DNA of 64,000 nucleotides, from positions 62,001-126,000 of the forward strand of contig NZ_JABBJF010000009.1 of assembly GCF_014218705.1 (NCBI RefSeq), written 5' to 3'. Shown here piece after piece: positions 55,672-64,000 of the stretch. The translations under genes were made by a program, and so were the position numbers. This DNA comes from Kluyvera sichuanensis (lineage in GTDB: Bacteria > Pseudomonadota > Gammaproteobacteria > Enterobacterales > Enterobacteriaceae). Every line of letters starts with the position of its first letter. Positions within the stretch are counted from its first letter, which is position 1. A model generated the notes under the pieces. It was not told the origin of the DNA and made no database searches. It saw only the letters and a list, made by a program, of their open reading frames with translations.

Positions 55672-55709
55672 ATAAAAAAAATCCGGCTGTGCCTGAGGCA
55701 GAGCCGGAT
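55672..55709 (-). terminator. terminator of glmUS
   Basis: ATCCGGCT (55681-55688) pairs with AGCCGGAT (55702-55709) with an inner TGCC/GGCA stem, followed on the minus strand by a T run. It lies about 18 bases after the glmS stop. Confidence 0.88.
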
Positions 55710-55727
55710 CGTTTTGACTAACCGAAC

Positions 55728-57557
55728 TTATTCGACGGTAACCGACTTCGCCAGGTTACGCGGCTGGTCCACATCGGTGCCTTTGATCAGCGCCACGTGG
55801 TAAGCCAGCAGTTGCAGCGGCACGGTGTAGAAAATAGGTGCAATCACCTCTTCCACGTGCGGCATCTCGATGATGTGCATATTGTCGCTGTTGCTGAACG
55901 CCGCATCACGGTCGGCAAACACGTACAGCTCACCGCCGCGCGCGCGCACCTCTTCAATGTTGGACTTCAGTTTTTCCAGCAGTTCGTTATTCGGTGCGAC
56001 GACGATAACCGGCATGTCCGCGTCGATAAGCGCCAGCGGGCCGTGTTTCAGCTCGCCTGCGGCATACGCTTCCGCGTGAATGTAGGAGATCTCTTTGAGC
56101 TTCAGCGCACCTTCAAGGGCAATCGGGTACTGATCGCCACGGCCCAGGAACAGCGCGTGATGCTTGTCGGAGAAATCTTCTGCAAGCGCTTCAATACGTT
56201 TGTCCTGAGACAGCATCTGCTCGATGCGGCTTGGCAGCGCCTGCAGCGCATGAACAATCTCATGCTCTACGGACGCATCCGCCCCTTTCAGGCGCGCCAT
56301 CTTCGCCACCAGCATCAGCAGAACCGTCAGCTGGGTGGTGAATGCTTTAGTGGATGCCACGCCAATTTCAGCCCCGGCGTTGGTCATAATCGCCAGATCG
56401 GACTCACGCACCAGTGAGGAGCCCGCGACGTTACAAACCGCCAGCGAGCCCAGGTAACCCAGCTCTTTGGTCAAACGCAGGCCTGCCAGCGTGTCGGCGG
56501 TTTCGCCAGACTGCGACAGGGTAATCACCAGGCTGTTCGGGCGAACGGCTGATTTGCGATAGCGGAATTCAGAGGCAATTTCGACATCACACGGCATGCC
56601 AGCCAGCGATTCAAACCAGTAGCGCGCGACCATCCCTGAGTTATAGGAGGTGCCGCAGGCGATAATCTGGATATGCTCAACGCGAGAAAGCAGCGCGTCG
56701 GCCTGTGGACCCAGCTCGCTGAGATCCACTTCGCCGTGGCTGATACGCCCGGTTAAGGTGTTTTTGATGGCGTTCGGCTGCTCGTAGATCTCTTTCTGCA
56801 TGTAGTGGCGATAGATACCTTTATCACCCGCATCATATTGCAGATTAGATTCGATCTCCTGACGCTTCACGCTGGCACCGGACTTATCGAATACCGCGAC
56901 CGAACGGCGCGTCACTTCGGCAATATCGCCCTCTTCGAGGAAGATAAAGCGACGGGTCACCGGCAGCAGCGCCAGTTGGTCTGAAGCGATAAAGTTCTCG
57001 CCCATGCCGAGGCCGATAACCAGCGGGCTACCGGAACGCGCGGCCAGCAGCGTGCTTGGGTCGCGGGAGTCCATAATCACCGTGCCGTAGGCACCGCGCA
57101 GCTGCGGAATAGCGCGCAGCACGGCTTCACGCAGGGTACCGCCCTGTTCCATCTCCCAGTGCACCAGGTGAGCGATCACCTCGGTGTCGGTCGCTGAAAC
57201 AAAAACATAGCCACGCGCCTGCAGCATTTCACGCAGCGGTTCATGGTTTTCGATGATGCCGTTATGCACCACCGCAATGTGGTCAGACACATGCGGATGC
57301 GCGTTACCTTCCGACGGTTCGCCGTGGGTTGCCCAGCGGGTGTGAGCAATACCGGTACCGCCCACCAGCGGATGTTCTTCCGCGGCTTGTGACAGCATCT
57401 GGACTTTCCCCAGACGACGCAGGCGGGTCATATGACCTTCAGCGTCTACTACGGCCAGACCAGCAGAGTCATAGCCACGGTATTCCAGGCGACGGAGACC
57501 TTCGAGAAGGATTTCAGCTACATCACGTTGCGCGACTGCGCCAACAATTCCACACAT
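55728..57557 (-). CDS. glmS: Glucosamine 6-phosphate synthase (glutamine-hydrolysing)
   Basis: First enzyme of UDP-GlcNAc synthesis, turning fructose 6-phosphate and glutamine into glucosamine 6-phosphate; 609 residues as in E. coli. N-terminal Cys2 (MCGIVGAV) is the glutaminase nucleophile. Two SIS sugar isomerase domains follow (about 285-425 and 455-600; [29 protein letters not shown]). It follows glmU on one transcript, with a 173-base leader where post-transcriptional control is expected. Confidence 0.98.
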   Translation of the reverse strand: MCGIVGAVAQRDVAEILLEGLRRLEYRGYDSAGLAVVDAEGHMTRLRRLGKVQMLSQAAEEHPLVGGTGIAHTRWATHGEPSEGNAHPHVSDHIAVVHNGIIENHEPLREMLQARGYVFVSATDTEVIAHLVHWEMEQGGTLREAVLRAIPQLRGAYGTVIMDSRDPSTLLAARSGSPLVIGLGMGENFIASDQLALLPVTRRFIFLEEGDIAEVTRRSVAVFDKSGASVKRQEIESNLQYDAGDKGIYRHYMQKEIYEQPNAIKNTLTGRISHGEVDLSELGPQADALLSRVEHIQIIACGTSYNSGMVARYWFESLAGMPCDVEIASEFRYRKSAVRPNSLVITLSQSGETADTLAGLRLTKELGYLGSLAVCNVAGSSLVRESDLAIMTNAGAEIGVASTKAFTTQLTVLLMLVAKMARLKGADASVEHEIVHALQALPSRIEQMLSQDKRIEALAEDFSDKHHALFLGRGDQYPIALEGALKLKEISYIHAEAYAAGELKHGPLALIDADMPVIVVAPNNELLEKLKSNIEEVRARGGELYVFADRDAAFSNSDNMHIIEMPHVEEVIAPIFYTVPLQLLAYHVALIKGTDVDQPRNLAKSVTVE

Positions 57558-57730
57558 AGTTTTCTATTCCGATTTTGGCATTATGCCATGCGTTGTCGGT
57601 CAACCTGTTGCCCGTATTCCGGGCGCCCCGAGCCTTGTAGAGAGTGGGGTTATTTTTATAGGTACTGCTTTTTGGGCGGGAGATTATGTTATCTCCTCAC
57701 CCATGTAGGCCTGTATCAGGTCTACAGAAA
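57558..57730 (-). promoter_or_regulatory. glmU-glmS intercistronic leader
   Basis: A 173-base gap in the glmUS message. It contains a GGAGAT/ATCTCC stem (near 57681-57698) and only a weak ribosome site before glmS. In E. coli this region is cut by RNase E and bound by the sRNA GlmZ; I cannot confirm the GlmZ pairing here by eye. Confidence 0.4.
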
Positions 57731-59101
57731 TTACTTTTTCTTCACCGGACGCTGCCAGCCTTGCTTGTGTACCTGTGGTACGCGGCTCAGCACCAGTTCG
57801 TTATCAGCAACGTCGCGGGTCACGGTGGTACCGGCCGCGATGGTCACGCCTTTGCCAATCGTTACCGGCGCCACCAGCTGGCTGTCGGAACCGACAAAGA
57901 CGTCGTCGCCAATAATCGTTTTAAACTTGTTGGCGCCATCGTAGTTGCAGGTAATGGTACCCGCGCCGATGTTAACGTTATCGCCAATTTCCGCATCGCC
58001 GAGGTAGGTCAGATGACCGGCTTTTGAGCCTTTACCCAGACGCGCTTTTTTCATTTCGACGAAGTTACCCACGTGTGCGCCTTCCAGCAGCTCAGCGCCA
58101 GGACGCAGACGGGCGAACGGGCCGATGGTGCAGGCTGCTTCCAGATGGGCATCTTCCACCACGCTGTACGGGCTGATTTCGCAGTCGTCGCCGATGGTCG
58201 CGTTTTTAATCACGCAGCCTGCGCCGATTTTGACGCGATGGCCCAGCACGACGTTGCCTTCAAGGATAACGTTAGTATCAATTTCAACATCGCGCCCATG
58301 AGACAAGGTGCCGCGCAGGTCAAAACGCGCCGGGTCACGCAGCATTACGCCTGCCAGCAGCAGTTTTTCTGCCTGCTCGGACTGGTAAATGCGCTCAAGG
58401 CGAGAAAGCTGCAGGCGGTTATTCACGCCGTCAGTTTCACTGATACGCGCCGGGTGAACGGCGGCAATCTCACGGCCTTCGCGGTATGCCATGGCGATGA
58501 TATCGGTGATATAGAACTCACCCTGCGCATTGTTATTGTCGAGCTTCGCCAGCCAGCGCTTCAGGTCCGCGCCGTTAGCAATCAGGATACCGGTATTGAT
58601 TTCCTGAATCTGACGCTGTGCTTCGGTGGCATCTTTGTGCTCAACGATGCCGGTCACTTTGCCGTTCTCACGGGTAATACGGCCATAACCGCTTGGATCG
58701 TCCAGCACCACCGTCAGCAGGCCAATTCCGCCCTGCGGCTTGGCTTCACGCAGGCGCTGCAGCGTTTCAACGGAGATCAGCGGCACGTCGCCGTAGAGCA
58801 TCAGAATATCTTCGTCATCCGCGAAGAACGGCGCAGCCTGCTGCATCGCATGACCGGTGCCCAGCTGTTCAGCCTGCAGCACCCAGTTCAGGTTGTCATC
58901 GGATAAAGCTTGCTTCAGTAAATCACCGCCGTGACCGTACACCAGGTGGACCTGGTTCGCGCCAACATGATTCGCGGCATCAATGACATGCTGCACCATC
59001 GGCTTGCCGGCCAGGGTATGCAACACTTTTGGAAGATCGGAATACATACGCGTGCCTTTGCCAGCGGCAAGGATCACAACGCTCATGGTACGGTTAGACA
59101 T
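57731..59101 (-). CDS. glmU: GlmU bifunctional N-acetylglucosamine 1-phosphate uridyltransferase / glucosamine 1-phosphate acetyltransferase
   Basis: Makes UDP-GlcNAc for peptidoglycan and lipopolysaccharide. 456 residues, as in E. coli. The N-terminal pyrophosphorylase domain starts with [18 protein letters not shown] (residues 11-28). The C-terminal left-handed beta-helix has hexapeptide repeats and acetyltransferase His in the [17 protein letters not shown] region. First gene of glmUS. In E. coli it lies next to atpC; here pelX and a small-peptide locus intervene. Confidence 0.98.
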   Translation of the reverse strand: MSNRTMSVVILAAGKGTRMYSDLPKVLHTLAGKPMVQHVIDAANHVGANQVHLVYGHGGDLLKQALSDDNLNWVLQAEQLGTGHAMQQAAPFFADDEDILMLYGDVPLISVETLQRLREAKPQGGIGLLTVVLDDPSGYGRITRENGKVTGIVEHKDATEAQRQIQEINTGILIANGADLKRWLAKLDNNNAQGEFYITDIIAMAYREGREIAAVHPARISETDGVNNRLQLSRLERIYQSEQAEKLLLAGVMLRDPARFDLRGTLSHGRDVEIDTNVILEGNVVLGHRVKIGAGCVIKNATIGDDCEISPYSVVEDAHLEAACTIGPFARLRPGAELLEGAHVGNFVEMKKARLGKGSKAGHLTYLGDAEIGDNVNIGAGTITCNYDGANKFKTIIGDDVFVGSDSQLVAPVTIGKGVTIAAGTTVTRDVADNELVLSRVPQVHKQGWQRPVKKK

Positions 59102-59317
59102 AGGTATCCTGTCTGTAGATTAAGTATGAAGTAAAGCGGGTTAACGTTGAAAATTCTACATATTTTTCGCCATGAAATGGCCTGCTGATAAAACGCTCAA
59201 CATTACCTTTCGCCCTGTTTTTCTTCCCTTATTTTCGTCCATATCAAACGCATTTGTCTCGTAAGAAATCAGCCCAATCGCGGGTTAGCGCGCTATCTCT
59301 CTGCTTATATTGTTTTT

Positions 59318-59364
59318 TTGACACCTGAATAAAGGCTACATCATATTTAAAACACTGTTTTATT
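59318..59364 (+). promoter_or_regulatory. pelX promoter with KdgR-type operator
   Basis: A perfect -35 TTGACA (59318-59323) and a weak -10 TCATAT (59341-59346) are 17 bases apart. At 59346-59364 lies a 19-bp palindrome, TTTAAAACA-C-TGTTTTATT, that fits the KdgR consensus AATGAAACANTGTTTCATT in its core and symmetry. It covers the -10/+1 region, ideal for repression. A weaker similar stretch, AAAGAAACAGCGTTTTGATT, lies at about 59389-59406. The 59102-59317 part upstream shows nothing else. Confidence 0.65.
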
Positions 59365-59446
59365 TACTCGATATTGTGACGAGCGAAAAAGAAACAGCGT
59401 TTTGATTTGTTGATAATTACGGCGCTCAACCATTCAGGAAGATGAT

Positions 59447-61630
59447 ATGAAAAAGAAAATACCTCTGGCTCTGACTCTTTGTAGCGCAGCACTCTCCCTC
59501 TCGGCACAGGCCCAGGCCCAGGCGCCCCAGCAATGGAAGGCGATCGCTTTTGGGCAATCCACTGACGTTAACTTCTCCTCTAACGTGTTGCCGGAGAAGG
59601 TTGGCGTTAACAACGTGACGATTGATGGTAAGACGCTGACCCCGCAGCAAATTGCCTCACTCAGTAAACCTATCACCATTGAAAGCCGCGGCGGTAAGAT
59701 TGCCAACTCGCACGACGGCCTGACTTTTTTCTACACCACGCTGCCGAGCGATGAGAATTTTGTTCTCTCTGCTACGGTTACCGTCGATCAGTTTGGCCCG
59801 GAAAATGGCGCCAAACCGGCCGCTCAGGAAGGGGCTGGACTGCTGGTACGCGATATTATCGGCACGCCTCGTCAGGAGCCGTTGAAAGAGGGCTATGAAG
59901 AGTTTCCTGCGGCTTCAAATATGGTGATGAACGCCATCATGACCCAGGATAAAAAAGACGATTATCGCGTTAAGCTACAGGCTATCTCACGCAACGGCAT
60001 CACCCAACCTTGGGGTAATGCGGGCTCTGAGATTAAAAAGGTGAGCTATAAGGAAGGCGTTGACCTGCGAGAGTCGCCGGCTTTCCGCCTTAAGCTCGAG
60101 CGAACGAATGAAGGCTTTATCACCGCCTGGGCGCCGGTCGGCAGCGAAGAGTGGGTCATCCAGCAGGTGCCGAATGCCGATCTGATTTCGGTGCAGGATA
60201 AAAAGCAGTACTACGTGGGCTTCTTTGCTTCCCGTAATGCGAAAATCACCGTCAGCGACGCCTCTCTGACGACGTCGGCTGCGCAGACCGTGGCCTCGAA
60301 GCCGTTTGTGGCAAAATCCTGGCCGGTGGTGATGCAGGTGGCATCAGGCAGCCAGAGTGCAGGCCAGAACTATACCTTACAGGCGCGGGCCAACTACGAT
60401 GGTCAGTTCTCGGTGCGCCAGAACGAAGTGGTGATCGGGGAGAATAAACCGGTGAAAGCCGGTGAGATGTTTACCCTGCCAACGAAGCTCGCCGAGAGCA
60501 ACAACTTCCAGATTACCTTTACCCCCACCAGCGGTCGCGATCGTTCGCCGGTTGAACAGCAGCTTTCCGTTAGCCAGCACAAAGCCACGGTAAGCAGTAC
60601 GCTGTACGCCGCCGCCGACGGTAAAGCCGATGCCAAAGGCACGGCAGAAGCGCCAATGGATCTGGCCACCGCCATCGCGCTTGTACCACCTGGCGGTAAA
60701 GTGGTACTGGCGGCAGGTGACTACGCGAAGACCGATATCCCACTCTCCGCAAGCGGCCTTGAAAAGGGTCGTAAAACGCTGGAAGCGGCGGGTAAAGCGG
60801 TTATCCACGGCATGCTGCTGGACGGCCACTACTGGACGATTCGCGGTGTGGATATTACCGACAAGAGCCTGCGTATTCAGGGAAGCCACAACCTTATCGA
60901 GAACGTCACTGCCTATCACAATGACGACACCGGCATTCAGATCTCTTCCGTCGATAAGATCGGTCGCCCATTGTGGGCAAGCCATAACCGTGTGGTGAAC
61001 GCCGAATCTTACAGCAACGAAGATCCGGGTAAGATCAACGCCGACGGTTTTGCGGTGAAGATGCGCGTGGGTGAAGGTAACCGCCTGGAAGGGTGCTACT
61101 CCCATGACAACATCGACGACGGTTTCGATCTGTTCAACAAGATTGAGGATGGTGCGAACGGCGTGGTGGTGATTGAGAACTCCATTGCCCGCAACAATAC
61201 CAGCAACGGCTTTAAACTCGGCGGTGAAGGCCAGCCTGTGGCCCACGAAATTCGCAACAGTATCGCCATTGGCAACCATCTCGATGGTTTCACCGACAAC
61301 TTCAACCCTGGCAAGCTGGTGGTGGTGAACAACGTTGCCGTTGATAACCAGCGCTTTAACTTTATCTTCCGCCCAAGCCCATACGGTGACGCCGCTACTC
61401 AAGGCGTGTTCAGCGACAATATTTCGCTGCGCAGTCAGCCGGGGAAATATGACGATGCGGTGGTCGGGAACGTTGATGCCACCAACTACTTCATCGAGAA
61501 GGGAAAAAGCATTAATACGGAAGGCAAGGAGTTGCGCGCGGAAGATTTCCAGTCGCTGGAGTTACCGCAGCCGCTCACCCGTAATGCGGACGGGAGTTTT
61601 AATACCGGGAATTTCCTGACCAAGGATTAA
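59447..61630 (+). CDS. pelX: PelX-like exopolygalacturonate lyase (PL9 family)
   Basis: Exported pectate lyase, probably periplasmic, cleaving polygalacturonate or oligogalacturonides. 727 residues, the size of Dickeya PelX. The signal peptide ends near SAQAQAQA. A jelly-roll-like N-terminal half is followed by a right-handed beta-helix. Asp533, Asp557, Asp558 and Asp561 have the same spacing as the Ca ligands I recall for Pel9A (209, 233, 234, 237), and Lys590 in NGFKLGG is the likely base. The ATG follows CAGGAAG. It stands alone between glmU and atpC, an insertion compared with E. coli. Confidence 0.85.
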   Translation: MKKKIPLALTLCSAALSLSAQAQAQAPQQWKAIAFGQSTDVNFSSNVLPEKVGVNNVTIDGKTLTPQQIASLSKPITIESRGGKIANSHDGLTFFYTTLPSDENFVLSATVTVDQFGPENGAKPAAQEGAGLLVRDIIGTPRQEPLKEGYEEFPAASNMVMNAIMTQDKKDDYRVKLQAISRNGITQPWGNAGSEIKKVSYKEGVDLRESPAFRLKLERTNEGFITAWAPVGSEEWVIQQVPNADLISVQDKKQYYVGFFASRNAKITVSDASLTTSAAQTVASKPFVAKSWPVVMQVASGSQSAGQNYTLQARANYDGQFSVRQNEVVIGENKPVKAGEMFTLPTKLAESNNFQITFTPTSGRDRSPVEQQLSVSQHKATVSSTLYAAADGKADAKGTAEAPMDLATAIALVPPGGKVVLAAGDYAKTDIPLSASGLEKGRKTLEAAGKAVIHGMLLDGHYWTIRGVDITDKSLRIQGSHNLIENVTAYHNDDTGIQISSVDKIGRPLWASHNRVVNAESYSNEDPGKINADGFAVKMRVGEGNRLEGCYSHDNIDDGFDLFNKIEDGANGVVVIENSIARNNTSNGFKLGGEGQPVAHEIRNSIAIGNHLDGFTDNFNPGKLVVVNNVAVDNQRFNFIFRPSPYGDAATQGVFSDNISLRSQPGKYDDAVVGNVDATNYFIEKGKSINTEGKELRAEDFQSLELPQPLTRNADGSFNTGNFLTKD

Positions 61631-61640
61631 GAAGCCGCTT

Positions 61641-61716
61641 CGCCTGGACGGGCTACATCATCAGGTAGCCCGGACGAGGTGCACCAGCACCGACTCCGGG
61701 AAATGCTCCGGCCTAC
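61641..61716. repeat. REP/BIME-like palindromic element after pelX
   Basis: CGGGCTAC (61649-61656) and GTAGCCCG (61665-61672) form one stem, followed by an inverted CCGG-type module ending CGGCCTAC (about 61709-61716). This composite is typical of mosaic REP elements at transcript ends. Confidence 0.6.
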
Positions 61717-61723
61717 AAAATAC

Positions 61724-61749
61724 AAAGGTCGCCATAAGGCGACCTTTTT
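61724..61749 (+). terminator. terminator of pelX
   Basis: AAAGGTCGCC (61724-61733) pairs with GGCGACCTTT (61738-61747) around ATAA, followed by T residues. Confidence 0.85.
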
Positions 61750-61858
61750 CGTTTTTGGTTCTGTTTACACCGCGTGTGTTGTGGTTTTCGTTAGCGGTAC
61801 AGCGCTTAACAGAACGGCATCTGACCTACAGGTGAGGCGGCCAGTGCGGTCATCAACC

Positions 61859-61930
61859 TTACAGGTTGAAAGTACCGAAAGAGATGTTCATAGCGCTGAA
61901 AAGGGCGACGATTTTGTTGATCAGTTTCAT
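61859..61930 (-). CDS. possible 23-residue small peptide
   Basis: ATG at 61930 on the minus strand, preceded by GCAGGATAAAAATC (AGGA eight bases upstream), opens a 23-codon frame reading MKLINKIVALFSAMNISFGTFNL and stopping at TAA (61861-61859). The peptide is short, basic at its N-terminus and hydrophobic after it, as in small membrane proteins. Two near-identical CRP-like sites lie upstream. I recognise no family. It could instead be a leader for an sRNA or chance. Evidence is the start context, composition and upstream sites only. Confidence 0.4.
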   Translation of the reverse strand: MKLINKIVALFSAMNISFGTFNL

Positions 61931-61962
61931 GATTTTTATCCTGCGATAGTAGTGATATTTTC

Positions 61963-61978
61963 TGTGACTCATGTCACA
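61963..61978 (-). promoter_or_regulatory. CRP-like site, proximal to the small peptide
   Basis: TGTGA-CTCATG-TCACA is a perfect CRP core (TGTGA-N6-TCACA), 33 bp upstream of the peptide start. Confidence 0.55.
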
Positions 61979-62019
61979 AAAAGAAGTCTACTCCTCGGAC
62001 ATTTATCGATCAATAGTTT

Positions 62020-62035
62020 TGTGACTCAAATCACA
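62020..62035 (-). promoter_or_regulatory. CRP-like site, distal to the small peptide
   Basis: TGTGA-CTCAAA-TCACA is a second perfect CRP core, identical to the other at 14 of 16 positions and 57 bp from it centre to centre. Confidence 0.55.
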
Positions 62036-62086
62036 AAATATTTAAAATACCTTTTCAGTTTCATTTAAATTAAAACAAACCATAAA

Positions 62087-62117
62087 AAAAGCCAGCCTGG
62101 AAACCAGACTGGCTTTT
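62087..62117 (-). terminator. terminator of the atp operon
   Basis: AAAAGCCAGCCTGG (62087-62100) pairs with CCAGACTGGCTTTT (62104-62117), one mismatch, 3-nt loop, with a T run on the minus strand. It lies 18 bases after the atpC stop. Confidence 0.9.
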
Positions 62118-62134
62118 TGACTTTCAAGCCGGTG

Positions 62135-62554
62135 TTACATCGCTTTTTTGGTCAACTCGATAACGCGCAGTTTAGCGATCGCTTTGGCCAGCTCCGCGGA
62201 CGCCTGAGCGTAATCCACGTCACCATGAGAGCTCTTAATGTGCTCTTCGGCCTTACGTTTCGCTTCCAGTGCTCGCGCTTCGTCGAGGTCCTGGCCGCGA
62301 ATAGCGGTATCAGCCAGAACGGTCACGCTACCAGGCTGCACTTCAAGAATGCCGCCGGACAGATAGATAAACTCTTCATGACCGAACTGTTTAACGATGC
62401 GAATCATACCAGGCTTAATGGCGGTGAGCAGCGGTGCGTGCCCCGGGAAAATACCCAGTTCACCTTCGCTACCCGTTACCTGGATTTTCTCGACCAGACC
62501 AGAGAACATTTGTTGCTCTGCGCTGACGACGTCCAGGTGGTAAGTCATTGCCAT
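62135..62554 (-). CDS. atpC: ATP synthase epsilon subunit
   Basis: Regulatory subunit of the F1 central stalk, 139 residues as in E. coli. An N-terminal beta-sandwich ([39 protein letters not shown]) is followed by a C-terminal helical hairpin that inhibits the enzyme. Last gene of the atp operon, 20 bases after atpD. Confidence 0.98.
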   Translation of the reverse strand: MAMTYHLDVVSAEQQMFSGLVEKIQVTGSEGELGIFPGHAPLLTAIKPGMIRIVKQFGHEEFIYLSGGILEVQPGSVTVLADTAIRGQDLDEARALEAKRKAEEHIKSSHGDVDYAQASAELAKAIAKLRVIELTKKAM

Positions 62555-62574
62555 ATCACCCTCCGATTAAGGCG

Positions 62575-64000
<1,426 letters not shown>

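Noticed and set aside
60377-61402. 341-codon minus-strand open frame opposite pelX
   Set aside because: Antisense to pelX; composition typical of a mirrored beta-helix gene.
61679-62068. 129-codon plus-strand frame after pelX
   Set aside because: It spans a REP element, a terminator and the CRP-like sites, and has no ribosome site or family pattern.

Overview
This window is chromosomal DNA of a member of the Enterobacteriaceae. Gene content and order (uhpBA, ilvNB-ivbL, emrD, yidE, ibpBA, yidAB, gyrB-recF-dnaN-dnaA, rpmH-rnpA-yidD-yidC-mnmE, mdtL, pst-phoU, glmSU, atpCD) follow the Escherichia coli 82-84 min region. Protein-level similarity, as I recall the E. coli sequences, is high throughout the housekeeping genes. 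It is not E. coli. The tnaCAB and bgl genes are absent from their E. coli positions, the dgo/cbr block is replaced, and there are an Ecp-type pilus operon, a complete aglAB (alpha-glucoside) locus and a PL9 pectate lyase. An Enterobacter, Klebsiella or Lelliottia-like genus is the best guess; the exact genus cannot be told from the sequence alone.

Layout. 1-4 kb (minus): 5' part of uhpB, uhpA, the acetohydroxyacid synthase I operon ilvBN and its valine-rich leader peptide ivbL with attenuator. 4-6.4 kb (plus): an EamA-family transporter and emrD. 6.4-13.2 kb: AT-rich upstream region, then a complete ecpABCDE-like chaperone-usher pilus operon lacking the adjacent regulator ecpR. 13.3-18.3 kb: an MFS transporter overlapping a BNR_4 beta-propeller protein (probable sugar-acid uptake and cleavage), dsdA without dsdC/dsdX, and an AraC-family regulator. 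18.3-19.6 kb: yidHGF, where yidF is a relic of a radical-SAM sulfatase maturase. 19.7-25.4 kb: aglB (GH4 phospho-alpha-glucosidase), aglA (PTS EIICB), a divergent GntR/UTRA regulator, and yidE.

25.5-33.9 kb: a higBA toxin-antitoxin pair, the ibpA/ibpB small heat-shock genes with RNA-thermometer hairpins and a sigma-32 promoter, yidQ, yidR, an uncharacterised three-gene outer-membrane operon with 4-base overlaps, yidA and yidB. 34-43.2 kb: replication and ribosome core (gyrB, recF, dnaN, dnaA | rpmH, rnpA, yidD, yidC) divergent from a Dam-site-rich control region. 43.3-50.7 kb: mnmE, mdtL, yidZ, yieE, chrR, adeP, yieH. 50.8-55.5 kb: the phosphate regulon pstSCAB-phoU with Pho boxes and an ERIC element inserted between pstB and phoU. 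55.7-59.1 kb: glmUS. 59.3-61.6 kb: pelX under a KdgR-type operator. 61.8-64 kb: a possible 23-residue peptide gene with tandem CRP-like sites, then atpC, atpD and the last codons of atpG.

The variable parts are the interesting ones: ecp, MFS-BNR_4 (with a hairpin enclosing its ribosome binding site), the outer-membrane triad, the pelX locus and the small peptide locus. Together they suggest plant- or host-surface attachment plus uptake of plant-derived oligosaccharides. That lifestyle reading is inference.
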